A DNA stretch of 64,000 bases from Primula veris (Eukaryota > Streptophyta > Magnoliopsida > Ericales > Primulaceae), in contig OY821741.1 of assembly GCA_963682055.1 (NCBI GenBank), positions 6,207,501 through 6,271,500 of the forward strand. The letters are read 5' to 3'. Under the pieces are notes generated by a model. That model saw only the letters and a list, made by a program, of their open reading frames with translations. It was not told where the DNA came from and searched no databases. How positions within the stretch are numbered: position 1 is the stretch's first letter; every line of letters starts with the position of its first letter. Shown here piece by piece: positions 43,626-55,517 of this stretch. The translations under genes were made by a program, and so were the position numbers.

Positions 43626-46600
43626 TTACGTGATTGAAGGGAAGAAATTTAGACCCATTTGCCTTCTGACGTGTTCAGGTACCAACTTACCAACAAGCTC
43701 GGGGGAAGCTCCACACAACTGCAACCAAAAGTTGGAGTTTTAATTACCTTCTATGTGATTAGATATATTGTGTGTGTATATTGTTGAACGAAACTACTAA
43801 GAACCGATAGAAAGAAAAACAAGTTTTTCTACATATTCTTCTGGGAAAAGAAAAAAGGTTATCACGGGAACCTTGGATCTATGCAACAAAAAAGTTCAGT
43901 GGATGGAGACAACTTTTTATGTTTGGTGTCTCACTATTATGTTGTTCAATTTAAATTGTAAATAGAGGAGGAATGCACCATTAAGGATATGAAGACGGTA
44001 GGGAAATAATCCAGAAACAAACAGTTATTACAAGATTATGTTAGAAAGCTGAGATAATTCTACTTAAATGGACCTCTCTTTGTGAGTCAATAAAAGAACT
44101 TGAGGGAGGAAATGTAATTTCTGAAAGTTATTTGGAAGATGAAATCATTTGCATTAACCAGTTGGCCAGCTTAAATTCTGAGCTCCTTAGGAGACGGCTT
44201 AAAGAAGCTAGGAGTTACAAATTAGCCAAGACTAAACAAGCTTTTTCCTCGAGATCATATATACTAGCTTATTTTGTTAAACGTTGCATTCAAGAAAACT
44301 TTTAATTTTGTTTTACGTTTCCGCTGATCAGTTAATAAGACCACCCAACATAGAGGTTTTAACCTAGGGAGCTCCCAAGGCTATGAAAACAACAAATCAA
44401 AATAACAAATTGCAATGTAATATTTAGTTTTACTACGCCGGGTCATCCCATGATAGTTATAACGAAATTTACCTCTTGCTTAAAGTTGAAAAGTGGAGGT
44501 AACAGGCGACCGTTGGGCAAATGAGCATTGGGTTCTCGAAGATCGTTAAAAAACGGATGTGCCAATGCTTCCAACTGTAATATCGACATTAAAATCAAGT
44601 AAAAATCATAAAAACGAGATGCGAGAAAATGAATCTGAAAGCCTAACTATCAGGCTTTCCTCCCATTTATTAATTATAGGAACATTTCACATTGATAATG
44701 TCCCCAGTTTCAGCTACGTGTGATTAATTCCTCACGGTAGCAACTGAGTGTCCGGTCACAAAAACTGTATTTTTTTGTCTGTGAACTCATATGGCTTCTT
44801 ATTGAGCTCTTAAACAGGTCGTTTTGCAAAGAAGAAAAATGTGAGGAATTTTTCCAATTGTTTTCTGCTAAAAAATTCTACTTCTTCTTCACTCTCATGA
44901 TTATCCGTGCACAAATATCGCTCCATAGATGTATGAGCAGAGCTCATTTACTGACTTTACTTCGGTTTAAAATCAGTAACCAGACCCTTACCTGTCACAT
45001 AATAGCAACTATGGGTGGAGAAAAACTAAATCAAACTGTGCCCCAAATCAAACATGAGTCGAAGGTTGGACCACTAAATTGAAAATTTTCCATAAGTTAA
45101 ACTATGGATTCAGTCCTGTTGCGGATCACCTTAATAAGCTTTTTTTCTTCTAAAATAACTATGAAGCGATATTATATAGAATATAATTTAAAACAAGACC
45201 AACTAACCGCAGTACAACGAAGACTGGGCGAATATTGCAATAAACGCGAGGCAAGATCAATTGCTTCAGGAGGCATCCTTTTGTGGAAAACCTGGAAACA
45301 CATCATGACATAATTGGTGATTAACCATATACAAACCAAAACTATAGAATACATATCAAGAACAATTCAAGGTAGGAATATAAGAAAACCTTGTGCCATG
45401 GGTGAGCCTTAATTTGTGGGAATCTGAAATCAGTATAATTTGGATTCATGCAGCGGATTTCTTCACGAGTTGGTGTACCAAGAACCTGAAAGAAACAATT
45501 TATAAAATATACCATAATATCAAAGACTTGCGTGATTAGTTACATTCTGCCTTATTTGGTGGCAGCTTTTAAGCTCGTTATTTTTTATTTTATACATAAA
45601 TTTGGACCGCAACTGGTTGGTCAGCCTAAAAGCTGGGATTTTCTGGGTTTGATCCACGAAAAGCTAGAAAGCTTTAGCCTAAAAAAATCCTGCTTATTTG
45701 CTTAAAGCTGCAACCAAACAAACAATCTGTTGATAGGTGTACCTTGATAATCTCCACAAGCTGTCCCACAGCATTTTCTCCGGGAAACAACGGCTGAAAA
45801 AATAGGCATCGCCAAAAGTCAGCCGAACATGATTGCAAGAAAAAATATGATCGCAAAACTTTGGTTCTTGGCAACTGATACTAAATGAGTTTTTTTTCTC
45901 AATGATATGTGGAGTAGAAAAAGAAATAAGTGTAGACCTGGCCTAAAAGAAGCTCAGCAAGAACACAACCAGCAGACCAAATATCGATCGAGGTTGTATA
46001 TTCCGTGGCACCAAATATGAGTTCCGGAGCCCGATAGAAACGTGAGCATATATATGATATGTTTGCTTCACCCTTTGCCTGGTTTTGATTGAAGAATTAA
46101 TTTGCATTCAATTAAAGTTCGTAAATGACATGGCCCGACAGTATCAAGGAGCAAAGATAGGGGGAAAAAATCGTATAAGACTATCAAGAATAGGAATAGC
46201 CGACCATTTTAATTTTCTACAAACTTTAAAGTCAAAGTGATTTAATTGTTTTCTTGTCGCTTTGAAGCAAACAGGCTGGATTATTCAAGTTTCAGAGAAA
46301 AGCCGGGTTCATCCACCTTTAAAGACTTAAGCTTCTCAGAGAAAGAAAGAAAAAAAAACAGAAAAGCTCAGCTTTTAAGTTGGTCAACTAAACACTACCC
46401 AATTGTGAATGGATAAAGACAAAGTTGAAAAGAAGCACCGTCAAAGCACTTAAATGTTATAGACTCCTTCACAATTTTCTTAGTTTAACATTTCAAGATG
46501 ATATTAATGAAATAAATTAAGTTTGAAACTCGACAATAATTTATACAAAAACACTGAAGAAATAATCAAAAGCATGATCTGTATTTTGTCCTTTATTTTG

Positions 46601-49600
46601 ACATAAATGGGAAACATTCTCGCAATCTCTTCCTAGAAACATATTTCAGATTGAGGTCTATAATTTTAAACCAGACCAGAAAAAATATTTTAAAAAATAG
46701 TGAGATAGAACTAGACCAAGAGAACAATAAGGAAACTAAAGCAGGTTGCAATACCAGCACTTTTGCACTTCCAAAATCACAGATCTTCACTTGGTGAGAA
46801 AGAGGATCCACCTGTAGGAGCCAAAATCTAAATCAGGAAAACAGTATGAATAAAATTTTCATAAAAATCAACAAGAAAAAATTTAAAAAATCTTACCAGA
46901 ACATTTTGAGGCTTCAAATCCCTATGGCAAACTCCAGCAACGGAGTGCATGTATGCCAACCCCCTAAAAATCTGATGGAAAATATAAACACAAACTACCA
47001 CGTTAAAACCAATGAAAAGAAACAACAATACACGGAATATTTTAAAAGAAAAAGATCTAGTGTCATACTTGGTAAGTGTAAAGTTTCACATAAATGAGAG
47101 GCATGCTCTGGTTCATGTTGTTGTAATGCTTCAAAACTCTATACATGGTCTCAGGGACATATTCCATAACTAAATTGAGGAAAAGCTCATTTTTCTCCGT
47201 AGTTGAAAAGAAACAATGCTTCAGAGTAACCACGTTTGGATGATCCATTGTGCGCATTAATTGTAATTCCCTGTTTTTGTATCTTTTGTCTTGTAAAACC
47301 TTCTTTATCGCCACCGTCTCACCGGTTTCCAAACATTTTGCCTATGGAAAATAACATATCCACAATTCCTCAATCAGTTTAGAAGAATATGTTTCATAAA
47401 TTTGGATAAGAGGAAATGCCATCGAATTATTTAAATACCTGGAAAACAATCCCAAATGACCCTGTCCCGACAACACGTTCTGCCATGTAGCTGATTGTCT
47501 ACAAGCACAAAAACAGTCAAATTATATTTTTTTTAAAATCGAAATTAGTAAACAAGTTATGTCAAGATTTACATCATCTTTGAACTATATACAACTAAAG
47601 TAAATGTTACCATAAATTCCCATGATATCTCATTAAGCATGGTGATTTTTAGCTTATGAGTACAACAATATGGTAGCCTCAAAACTAAAAATAAGATTTC
47701 CACTCCTACTGAAGGACCATTTTTTTTGGTACATACTAACTAATGTATCCTACATTAGATAAAAACATATACTAGTATATAATAAATAAAAACATAATTC
47801 AAGAAGCGGCTGTACCTGTTTGGGTTCTCCATTTTTGCCCCCAATAGTCGTGGAAATGATGTGACCTGTAACTGAGCCGTTACCATCGACCACCGGTGCT
47901 GACATCTCCTGTAACACATCAATAAAATGTTTAAGCACCGCGATGGAAAAAAAAACATGGGTACCAACGAAATAAGACAGAGAGATCCCTACAATTATCT
48001 ATAATAGAACCAATTCTCTCACAAATTCATCATCAATTTCAAGGAAATATAGATGATAATTTTATTTGTTCAGGATGAAAAATTCAGCTGACCTGGATAC
48101 CCATCAAAACAATTAAAAAAGGAGAATCCGTAGATTCTATCTTTGCAAGAAAAACAAAAATCAACAGCAACCCAAAAATGCATGACACAGATCTGCAACT
48201 AGCGACAATAAAATCTTTTCCTGACTAACTCACTATCAATTTCAGGAAAATTTAGACAAAAGTAGCCTAGGAGAAAAAAACAGCCCAGAAAACCCCCAAG
48301 CCAATCAAACACCTAACGAAAGCAAATCAAAGATTCAACCTTTTCCGCAAAAAAAAATGAAAAAAATCCAAAATGGCAAAACTAAAGGAACAAAATATAA
48401 ATCTAGAACTATCTATACTCTGTAAGAAAACCCTTTTGACAAATGCATCATATTTTCAGAGAAAATCAGCTGAACTAGAAAATCCACAAAACAATCAAAC
48501 ACCCAATGAAAGCAAATCAAAGATTCAACCTTTGCAGCCAAAAAAATAAATTAAAATTAAAATTAAAATTAAAATTCATGGCAAACTAAGGAACAAAACA
48601 TAGATCTAAAACTTACTAAACTCTAAAACAAAACCCTTTTTGACAAATTCATCATATTTTCCACAGAAATTTTAGTTCCGAAAACCCACAAAACAACCAA
48701 ACACCCAATGAAAGCAATCAAAGATTCAACCTTTTCAGCTAAAAAATATATAAAATGAAATAAAATTCATGGCAAACTAACGGAACAAAACACAGATCTA
48801 AAACTAACTATAATCTATAACAAAACCCTTTTTGATAAATTCATCATAATTTTCAAAGAAACTATAGCTCAGCGAGAAAACCTAAAAAACAATCAAACAT
48901 ATAAGAAAAACTAATCAAAGATTCAATTTTTTCAGCAAAAAAAAAACAGACATAATAAAATAAAATCCATGGCAAACTAAAAGAACAAAACATAGATCTA
49001 AAAACTAACTATACTCTATAACAAAACCCTTTTGGACAAATTCATCATAATTTCCAGAGAAAAATCAGCTCAGCTAGAACATCCACCAAATAATCAAACA
49101 CCTAATGAAAGCAAATCAAAGGTTAAACCTTGTCAGCAAAAATATAGATAAAATGAACAAATTCATGGCAAACGGAAGGAACAAAAAATAGATCTAAAAC
49201 TAACTTAACTCTATAACAAAACCCTCAGCTAAAAAATCAGCAAAACAATCAAACACCTAATGAAAGCAAATCAAAGATTCAACCTTTATCAGCAAAATAT
49301 ATATATATATATAAAATAAATATTCATGTCAAACTAAAGGAACAATTTATAGATCTAAAACTAAATAAACTCTGTAGCAATCCCCATTTTAACAAATTCA
49401 TCATAACTTCCAGAGAAACTTTAGCTTAGCTACAAATCCACAAAACAATCAAACACCTAATGAAAGTAAATCAAAGATTCAACCTTTTCAGCAAAATAAT
49501 AAAATAAAATTCATGGCAACTAAAGAATAATACATAGATCTAAAACTATCTATACTATATAACAAACCCTTTCTGACAAATTTCATCATCATTTCTAAAC

Positions 49601-51067
49601 AAACTTTAGCTCAGCTAGAAAACCACAAAACTATCAAACACCTAATGAAAGCAAATCAAAGGTTCAACCTTTTCAGCAAAAAAAAAAACAAGTTAAACTA
49701 AAGGAACAAAACATAGATCTAAAACTATCTTTACTCTATAACAAAATCCATTTTGACAAATTTAGCATAATTCCCGGAGAGAAATCAGCTCAGCTAGAAA
49801 ATCCACAAAACAATCAAACAATTAATGAAAGCAAATCAAAGATTCAACCTTTTCAGCAAAAAAAATAGATTAAATAACATAAAATTCATGGCAAACTAAA
49901 AGAACAAAACATATATCTAAAATTAACTATACTCTTTTACAAAAAAAAAAATGACAAATTTATCATCATTTCCAGAAAAAAAATCAGCTGAGCTAGAAAA
50001 CCCACAAAACAATCAAACATCTAACAAAAACTAATCAAATATTCAACCTTTTCACCAAAAAAAAAATCCATGGCAAGAAAAAGGAACAAAACATAGATCT
50101 AAAACTAACTAAACTCTATAACAAAACCCTTTCTGACAAATTGATCATAGTTTCCAAAGAAAAATTAGCTCAGCTAAAAAACACACAAAACAATCAAACA
50201 CCTAATGAAAGCAAATCAAAGATTCAACTTTATCAGCAAAAAGACACAATAAAATAAAATAAATTCCTGGCAAACTAAAGGAACAAAACTTAGATCTAAA
50301 ACAATCTCTACTCTATAACAAAACCCTTTCTCACAAATTAATCTTCATTTCTAGCAAAAATCAAAGATTCAACCTTTTTCAGTAAAACAATAAATAAAAC
50401 AAAATAAAATTTATGTCAAGCCAAAGGAACAACAGAGATCTAAAACTAACTAAACTCTATAACAAAACCCATTTTGACAAATTCATAATCATTTCCAGAT
50501 AAAAATCAGCTAAACTAAAAAACCCACAAAACAATCAAACCTCTAACAAAAACTAATCAAAAGTCTTGCCTTTGAACCCAAAAAAAATAAAAATAAATTG
50601 GTAAACCAGAAGAAAAAACATAGATCTAATATTAACTAAACTCTATAACAAAACCCATTTTGACAAATTCATAATCATTTCCAGAGAAAAATTAGCTGAG
50701 CTAAAAAAACCACAAAACAATCAAACTTCTAACAAAAACTAATCAAAAGTCTTACCTTTGAACCCAAAAAAATAAAAATAAAGTGGTAAACCAGAAGAAA
50801 AAACATAGATCTAATATTAACTAAACTCTATAACAAAACCCATTTTGACAAATTCATAATAATTTCCAGAGAAAAATCAGCTGAACTAAAAAAACCACAA
50901 AACAATCAAACTTCTAACAAAAACTAATCAAAAGTCTTACCTTTGAACCCAAAAAGTAACAAAAAATGGTAAATTTGAAGAAAAATCATGGATCTAAAAA
51001 AACACAATAAGGAAAATAAATAAAAAAGGAAGGGATATTATTTGGTACCTACCTTATCATCAGCCAT
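43626..51067 (-). CDS. GSK3/SHAGGY-like kinase, BIN2 type (clade II), 12 exons, 379 aa
   Basis: Exons in transcription order: 51067-51053, 47908-47816, 47498-47439, 47341-47069, 46971-46897, 46811-46755, 46078-45938, 45793-45743, 45485-45390, 45291-45208, 44574-44473, 43718-43626; 1140 nt. The protein starts [20 protein letters not shown] and residue numbers align with Arabidopsis BIN2 without gaps: glycine loop GTGSFG 47-52, ATP-binding Lys69, HRDLKPQN 163-170, DFG 184-186, activating Tyr200, TREE motif 261-264. SRFYRAPE and the short N-terminus also point to clade II. Such kinases phosphorylate BZR1/BES1-type factors and repress brassinosteroid responses. Unusual residues: Val171 (QNVL for QNLL), Ala192 (VLAKGEAN for VLVKGEAN) and Gly248 ([13 protein letters not shown], where Asp is near-invariant). 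Catalytic residues are all present. Intron 1 follows codon 5 and is a 3.1-kb repeat array. Confidence 0.93.
48230..51000. repeat. Tandem array of about 190-bp units filling intron 1 of the kinase gene
   Basis: About 14 diverged copies, 140-210 bp apart, each with the ordered blocks AACAATCAAACACCTAATG, AAATCAAAGATTCAACCTTT, ATTCATGGCAAACTAA, GGAACAAAACATAGATCTAA, CTCTATAACAAAACCC and TGACAAATTCATCATAATTT. The last three copies (50,520-50,960), nearest exon 1, are almost identical to each other (about 185 bp) and carry a variant AAAAGTCTTACCTTTGAACC. One copy near 50,350 has an internal deletion. A degenerate unit precedes the array at about 48,060-48,230. Confidence 0.92.
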
Positions 51068-51260
51068 TGGCAAAAGATGAAGAAAAAGAGGAGAGAGAAT
51101 AGACTATAATGAATGTCTTTTTTTTCTCTCTTTTTATTTTATTTTTTTCTACTTTTTTTTTTTTGGTTTTTGTGAGGACTAAAAAAAGAAGTTCCATTAT
51201 AATAATAATAATAATAATAATAATAAGTGTGGGACATATCAAAGAAACAAACTCCATGTG
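51068..51260 (-). promoter_or_regulatory. 5' leader and proximal promoter region of the BIN2-like kinase
   Basis: Upstream of the ATG the sense strand has a CT-rich tract (CTATTCTCTCTCCTCTTTTT), typical of plant 5' leaders, then A-rich runs. A (TAA)n/(ATT)n microsatellite of about 11 units lies at 51,198-51,226. No clear TATA box was identified. Confidence 0.45.
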
Positions 51261-53230
51261 ATTAACAGCTACAACTTTTGCTCACATGGGTCTCAATCTG
51301 GGTGTTTGGGGGTTAAATGTAATTTAATTTGCAATATTTATGTTACTAATTAATTGTTTATTATAAAATTACGTGTAATCGGTCAATAACTTATATCAAA
51401 ATTATCGTAATAAAAAAATTTAAAAATTAATCGTATATTTTAAATATTAAATTATATGATTTAGTTTTTAAATTTTTCATTTCGATAATTTTGATACATG
51501 TTATAAGCCGATTAAAATTACATGTAATTTCATAGATGACAATTAATTGAGAACGAACGAAGCATTTTATTTTATGCAAAATATTCATGATAAATATAGT
51601 CCAATGTAAAGGTAACTATTTTTCACACAAAAAAAAAAAGGTAATTTTCCAAGTTATTTATGGTCCAAAATTAGGTATGAAAAAATTGTTTTAAAAATTC
51701 ACTGAAAATACATTTTTTAAAATTTTTAATCTTTTTAATCAGAAAATCTGTTTTTAAAATCTAAATAATATGATAGTATTTTCGAATCAGATTTCTAAAA
51801 ATCAACGGAAAACATTTGTTGTTAAACGGAACGTTAACCAATTGAAACAACTTTGCTCTTCATATTTGATTAATAATACAGTATAGTATTATTTTTAGTA
51901 ACATGAATTAAGATGTTGGCGAAATCAGGAACCATAAATGGATGTCGAATTTGCATAAAAAAACTAATGTTATTGAGAAATAAATAATGTGTGGTGCCAA
52001 AATAACATTTTAAACAAATCTGAGCAAAATTACATTATAAAAATTGATAAATTATTACATTTATTAAAGTTATTGCGTTGTCGTTGTCGTGTCAATAGTC
52101 ACCGCTTAGCTAGGCAGTTGTGTTAAGATTTCACTACAAGTATTGTAACCAGATCCGATTTTTATGCCTTTAAAACTAAGTCAAGCACCGACAGGTATCG
52201 TATCTGATACGATACGACTATATGGTTTTTTCTGAATATTCAGATGTCGTCTCTATTTTTGGTATACATCAATTATTTTGGAATACGGTTTTCAAGTACA
52301 CCAACTAAGCAAAAATTCAACATTTCGGGTACGATTTTTGTATGGACAATGTCAATTATTTCTTATCAAATTGACATAGTCTTAGTATACACCGAATCAA
52401 AGTCGAATATCTAATATCTAATATCTCAATTATTCGTTCGACCGTTCTTATCCTCATCGTGCATGTCTTCATGTTAGAGTACAAACTTCTACCCTTCACC
52501 TTTATGACTTTTCCTATTTTTCATTTTTCGTTAAGTAAACTTTATTACACAAATAATTTTTTTTCTATTTATGTCCGATCTCACTGTCACGTCTTATAAA
52601 ACAGTTTTCAATTCATAATAAAATTCATCAGAGTCTTGGACAATCGGTGACAAGTTTATAAGTTTGATTATACGAAATATATACTATGTTAGCAATTTTA
52701 TTCCAGGGTGCGGTAGTTTGATATTTATGAATTCGGCTCGAGGCCACACCTCAAAAAATATTGACATTCCTAAAAAGAAAATGCACTATTATGTTTCTAA
52801 TTCGCAAAATCTCATTTTATTCTATTCCGGTTTAGTGACCTCTACATCTCTACTAATAATGCATTCCTATTATAGTACATTTTTAAGGTGCGCTATTCCA
52901 AAATTTATGAATTCGGCTCGAGACCACACAATTTAAACAAAATCTTGACATTCATAAAGAGAAAATGCACTATTATGTTTTTAAATTTGGATCCACAAAA
53001 TCTCATTTCATTCTATTCTGGTTTAGTCACCTCAACCAAAAAAAATTGTTTAGTAGATTCTACTTGAACAATATCATTGTTATAATCTACCGTTAATTGT
53101 TGTATGAAATAATAAAAGGCATAGACAAAATATGGGTCATGGTTTATATTCTACCAAATTCCAACATATACGGTAAATGTGCATTGCTTGGACATGTGAT
53201 AATTTTATTAAATTGAAGATAAGTTGCTTT
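51260..53230. other. Intergenic sequence with a short duplication
   Basis: No gene. ATTTATGAATTCGGCTCGAG.CCACAC occurs at about 52,723 and 52,904, each followed by AATGCACTATTATGTTT and CTCATTT.ATTCTATTC.GGTTTAGT, a direct duplication of period about 181. Confidence 0.6.
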
Positions 53231-53234
53231 ACAA

Positions 53235-53606
53235 TTCAGTATAACAAATTTAAGAATTATGGACAATTTTCTTTTTAAAAACAATCAAATTTTATTTTCA
53301 AATAGTAATTTTTCGGGACTAAAATAATATTTTAGACACAAAAATAATTTTTTTAATCAAAATCTAACTTTTAGATACATAATTTGAAGAAAAAAAATGC
53401 CTCCAAAGACAATCTCATACGGACATAAGAGACAATTTAATTTCGTCTCAAAAAGTATTTTGAGATAAATTTTAATTGTATTTTTATGTTCGTATGAGAT
53501 TGTATTTGAAGAAAAAAAAATCAAATTATGTACCTAAAAGTTAAATTTGGGGACAAAAAATTTATTTTTGTGTCTAAAAAATTATTTTTGTAACTAAACA
53601 TTTAAA
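53235..53606. mobile_element. Long-armed foldback MITE, copy 2
   Basis: Same family as 8338-8755: shared CAGTATAACAAA.TTAAG head, CAATCTCATACGGACATAAG centre, inverted TTATGTTCGTATGAGATTG and GGGGACAAAAAATTTATTTT. The two halves are inverted copies. Confidence 0.7.
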
Positions 53607-53811
53607 AAGAAAACCAATAGAATTTCCATTGCTTAAAAGTCTTCATGCTACCGAGCTAAAAAAATTTTATATGGATTCTTAATTAGCTAAGTAGCTTTTA
53701 ATTGGAGTTATGATTTAGTTAAAATAATTATTTTATAGTGCCGGCTTATAAAATAATTTTTAAAGTGTGTCCGTACAATGCATTTTAAGCGGATTGAAAA
53801 TTATATGAGTA

Positions 53812-54106
53812 TCGTTCTATTATAATAAGTAAACCCAAGTCAAATGAGATTGTCCAATTTAGCCATTTTTTTTCAAAAATACTCCTACACCTTTATATTA
53901 ATTACAATAATATCATACTCCAATAAAAATATAAAAAGTAAAAACTAATAAAATTATTTATCACTCTTTAACAACCAAACATTCTTTTAAATTTTAAACT
54001 ATATTTTTTTTATATTATCCACATATTTATATCATAAATATACTTATTTTTTATATTTTTATTTTATTACGCGTCGCACACGCAATGCGTGGGACACGAT
54101 TAGTAG
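53812..54106 (+). mobile_element. Helitron-like non-autonomous element, copy 3
   Basis: Begins A|TCGTTCTATTATAATAAGT and ends GCGTCGCACACGCAATGCGT, GGGACACGATTAGTAG, then T. The ACGCA-A-TGCGT hairpin just before the 3' end is intact. Most of the element is over 80% identical by eye to copies 1 and 2. Confidence 0.65.
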
Positions 54107-54109
54107 TAC

Positions 54110-55510
54110 AAGTATACCAGGAGTTTGCATAATTTCTTAACTTGGGTTGAATTAATTTTTTTAAAAATATAGCTTATGTTGATGTCATTTTTGTATTATT
54201 TTTTGGTTGCAGATGGAATGTCATGACATTATTGTGACTTGTAAAGTTATTTTGTCATGTTTAATGATGGTGTTCTGATTGACAATTGATGTGTATTATC
54301 ATAACTGCCATGTTATGATAATTGAGGTCTATATATAACTCAAATAATTAAGTTAGAGATAGAGAATAAATAATTGTATAGTAGTATGTTCTTTAGTATG
54401 ATCAGTTAAGATGTATAAATATTGATTAATGTGGTTCTAAATTAGTATAAAATATTCTTATAACTAATAAATGTAATGCTATAGAAAAGAGAAAACCGTC
54501 AGTCATAACATTTTGAGTAGTGAAATAGAATTGATGTCTAATAGAGGCTAGAGGCTCAGCCGGTGACACTCTTCTAACCGACGCCAACTCGACTGACAGT
54601 CTGTCCAAAATCTTCCGTAGTGCGCGAACCAAAACCTTCCGTCGACTCCAAGATAAAAAGGCAAAAAAAGAGACCGTTTGATACGTAATACCTTTCATAT
54701 TTAGTCACGTTCCGATACTCGCCTCTACGGTCTGCCTCACCAATTTTGCTAAATTATTGAACATCTCATTCTGTGAAATGATACAATAAGTGATATTCCA
54801 GGTGTATAATACTTTCTCCAATATTAAGATAATTGAGGGTGTTACAGTGTATGTATACCTCAACTAATTCAGAAATAAACAAGAATTTTATGTTCTTTTT
54901 GTGGTTATACCAATTTAGAATAATTTTGGCTTAAATTGATATTTCAAGTGATCATGGTTTTCATTTTTAGTATTGCTGTAACATCTCATATAGTAAAAGG
55001 CAATTTAGCCAACACAGTAGCCTTTAAATTAACCATTAAAATTAAAACTTAAAAACCACAGATTGTGTAACATCCAAACAACCTTCGATGCATGCAAGCT
55101 CAACCTGATGGGTTGGTTCGGACGATGCGGAAAAAAAAAAAAACTGTGTTCAAACATTTTCTTTTTTTCTTCCAAAATCAATCGCAAAAACTGTCTCATA
55201 CAGGACAGGTTAGGTTTACATGACTGTCTCATTAATCCATCACATAATAGGCATTAGGCAGAACTAATATATGTAAGAAAAATAGAGCAGCGGGATAACT
55301 GTTTACTTAAATTATGTTTTCTGAACGAAAAGAGTCGAAGCATGTTTTATACATTCAGTAGACGAGTATTAGAAACCTGTCTCGGCTAGACACTGATACA
55401 CGATACATATTCATACATAAAGAAAGAAGAGAGATGTCCGAAAGGTATAAGATTAAAACTTAAAAACGGTTTATTCCACAGTTATTACATATACTCGAAG
55501 GAACAAGACC
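54110..55510. other. Intergenic sequence, possible LTR fragment
   Basis: Around 54,285-54,400 a GTGTATTATCATAACTGCC stretch with CTATATATAAC resembles a small Copia-type LTR, but ends and a second LTR were not found. A 90-codon minus frame at 54,426-54,698 has no recognisable domain. Confidence 0.3.
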
Positions 55511-55517
55511 TCCATGC

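Noticed and set aside
48230..51000. CRISPR-like or centromeric satellite array
   Set aside because: The units are 140-210 bp, diverged and contiguous without spacers, and lie within an intron of an intact gene, so neither reading fits.
54426..54698. 90-codon minus frame (starts MKGITYQTVSFF)
   Set aside because: No family similarity, no splice or promoter context, and it lies in transposon-like sequence.
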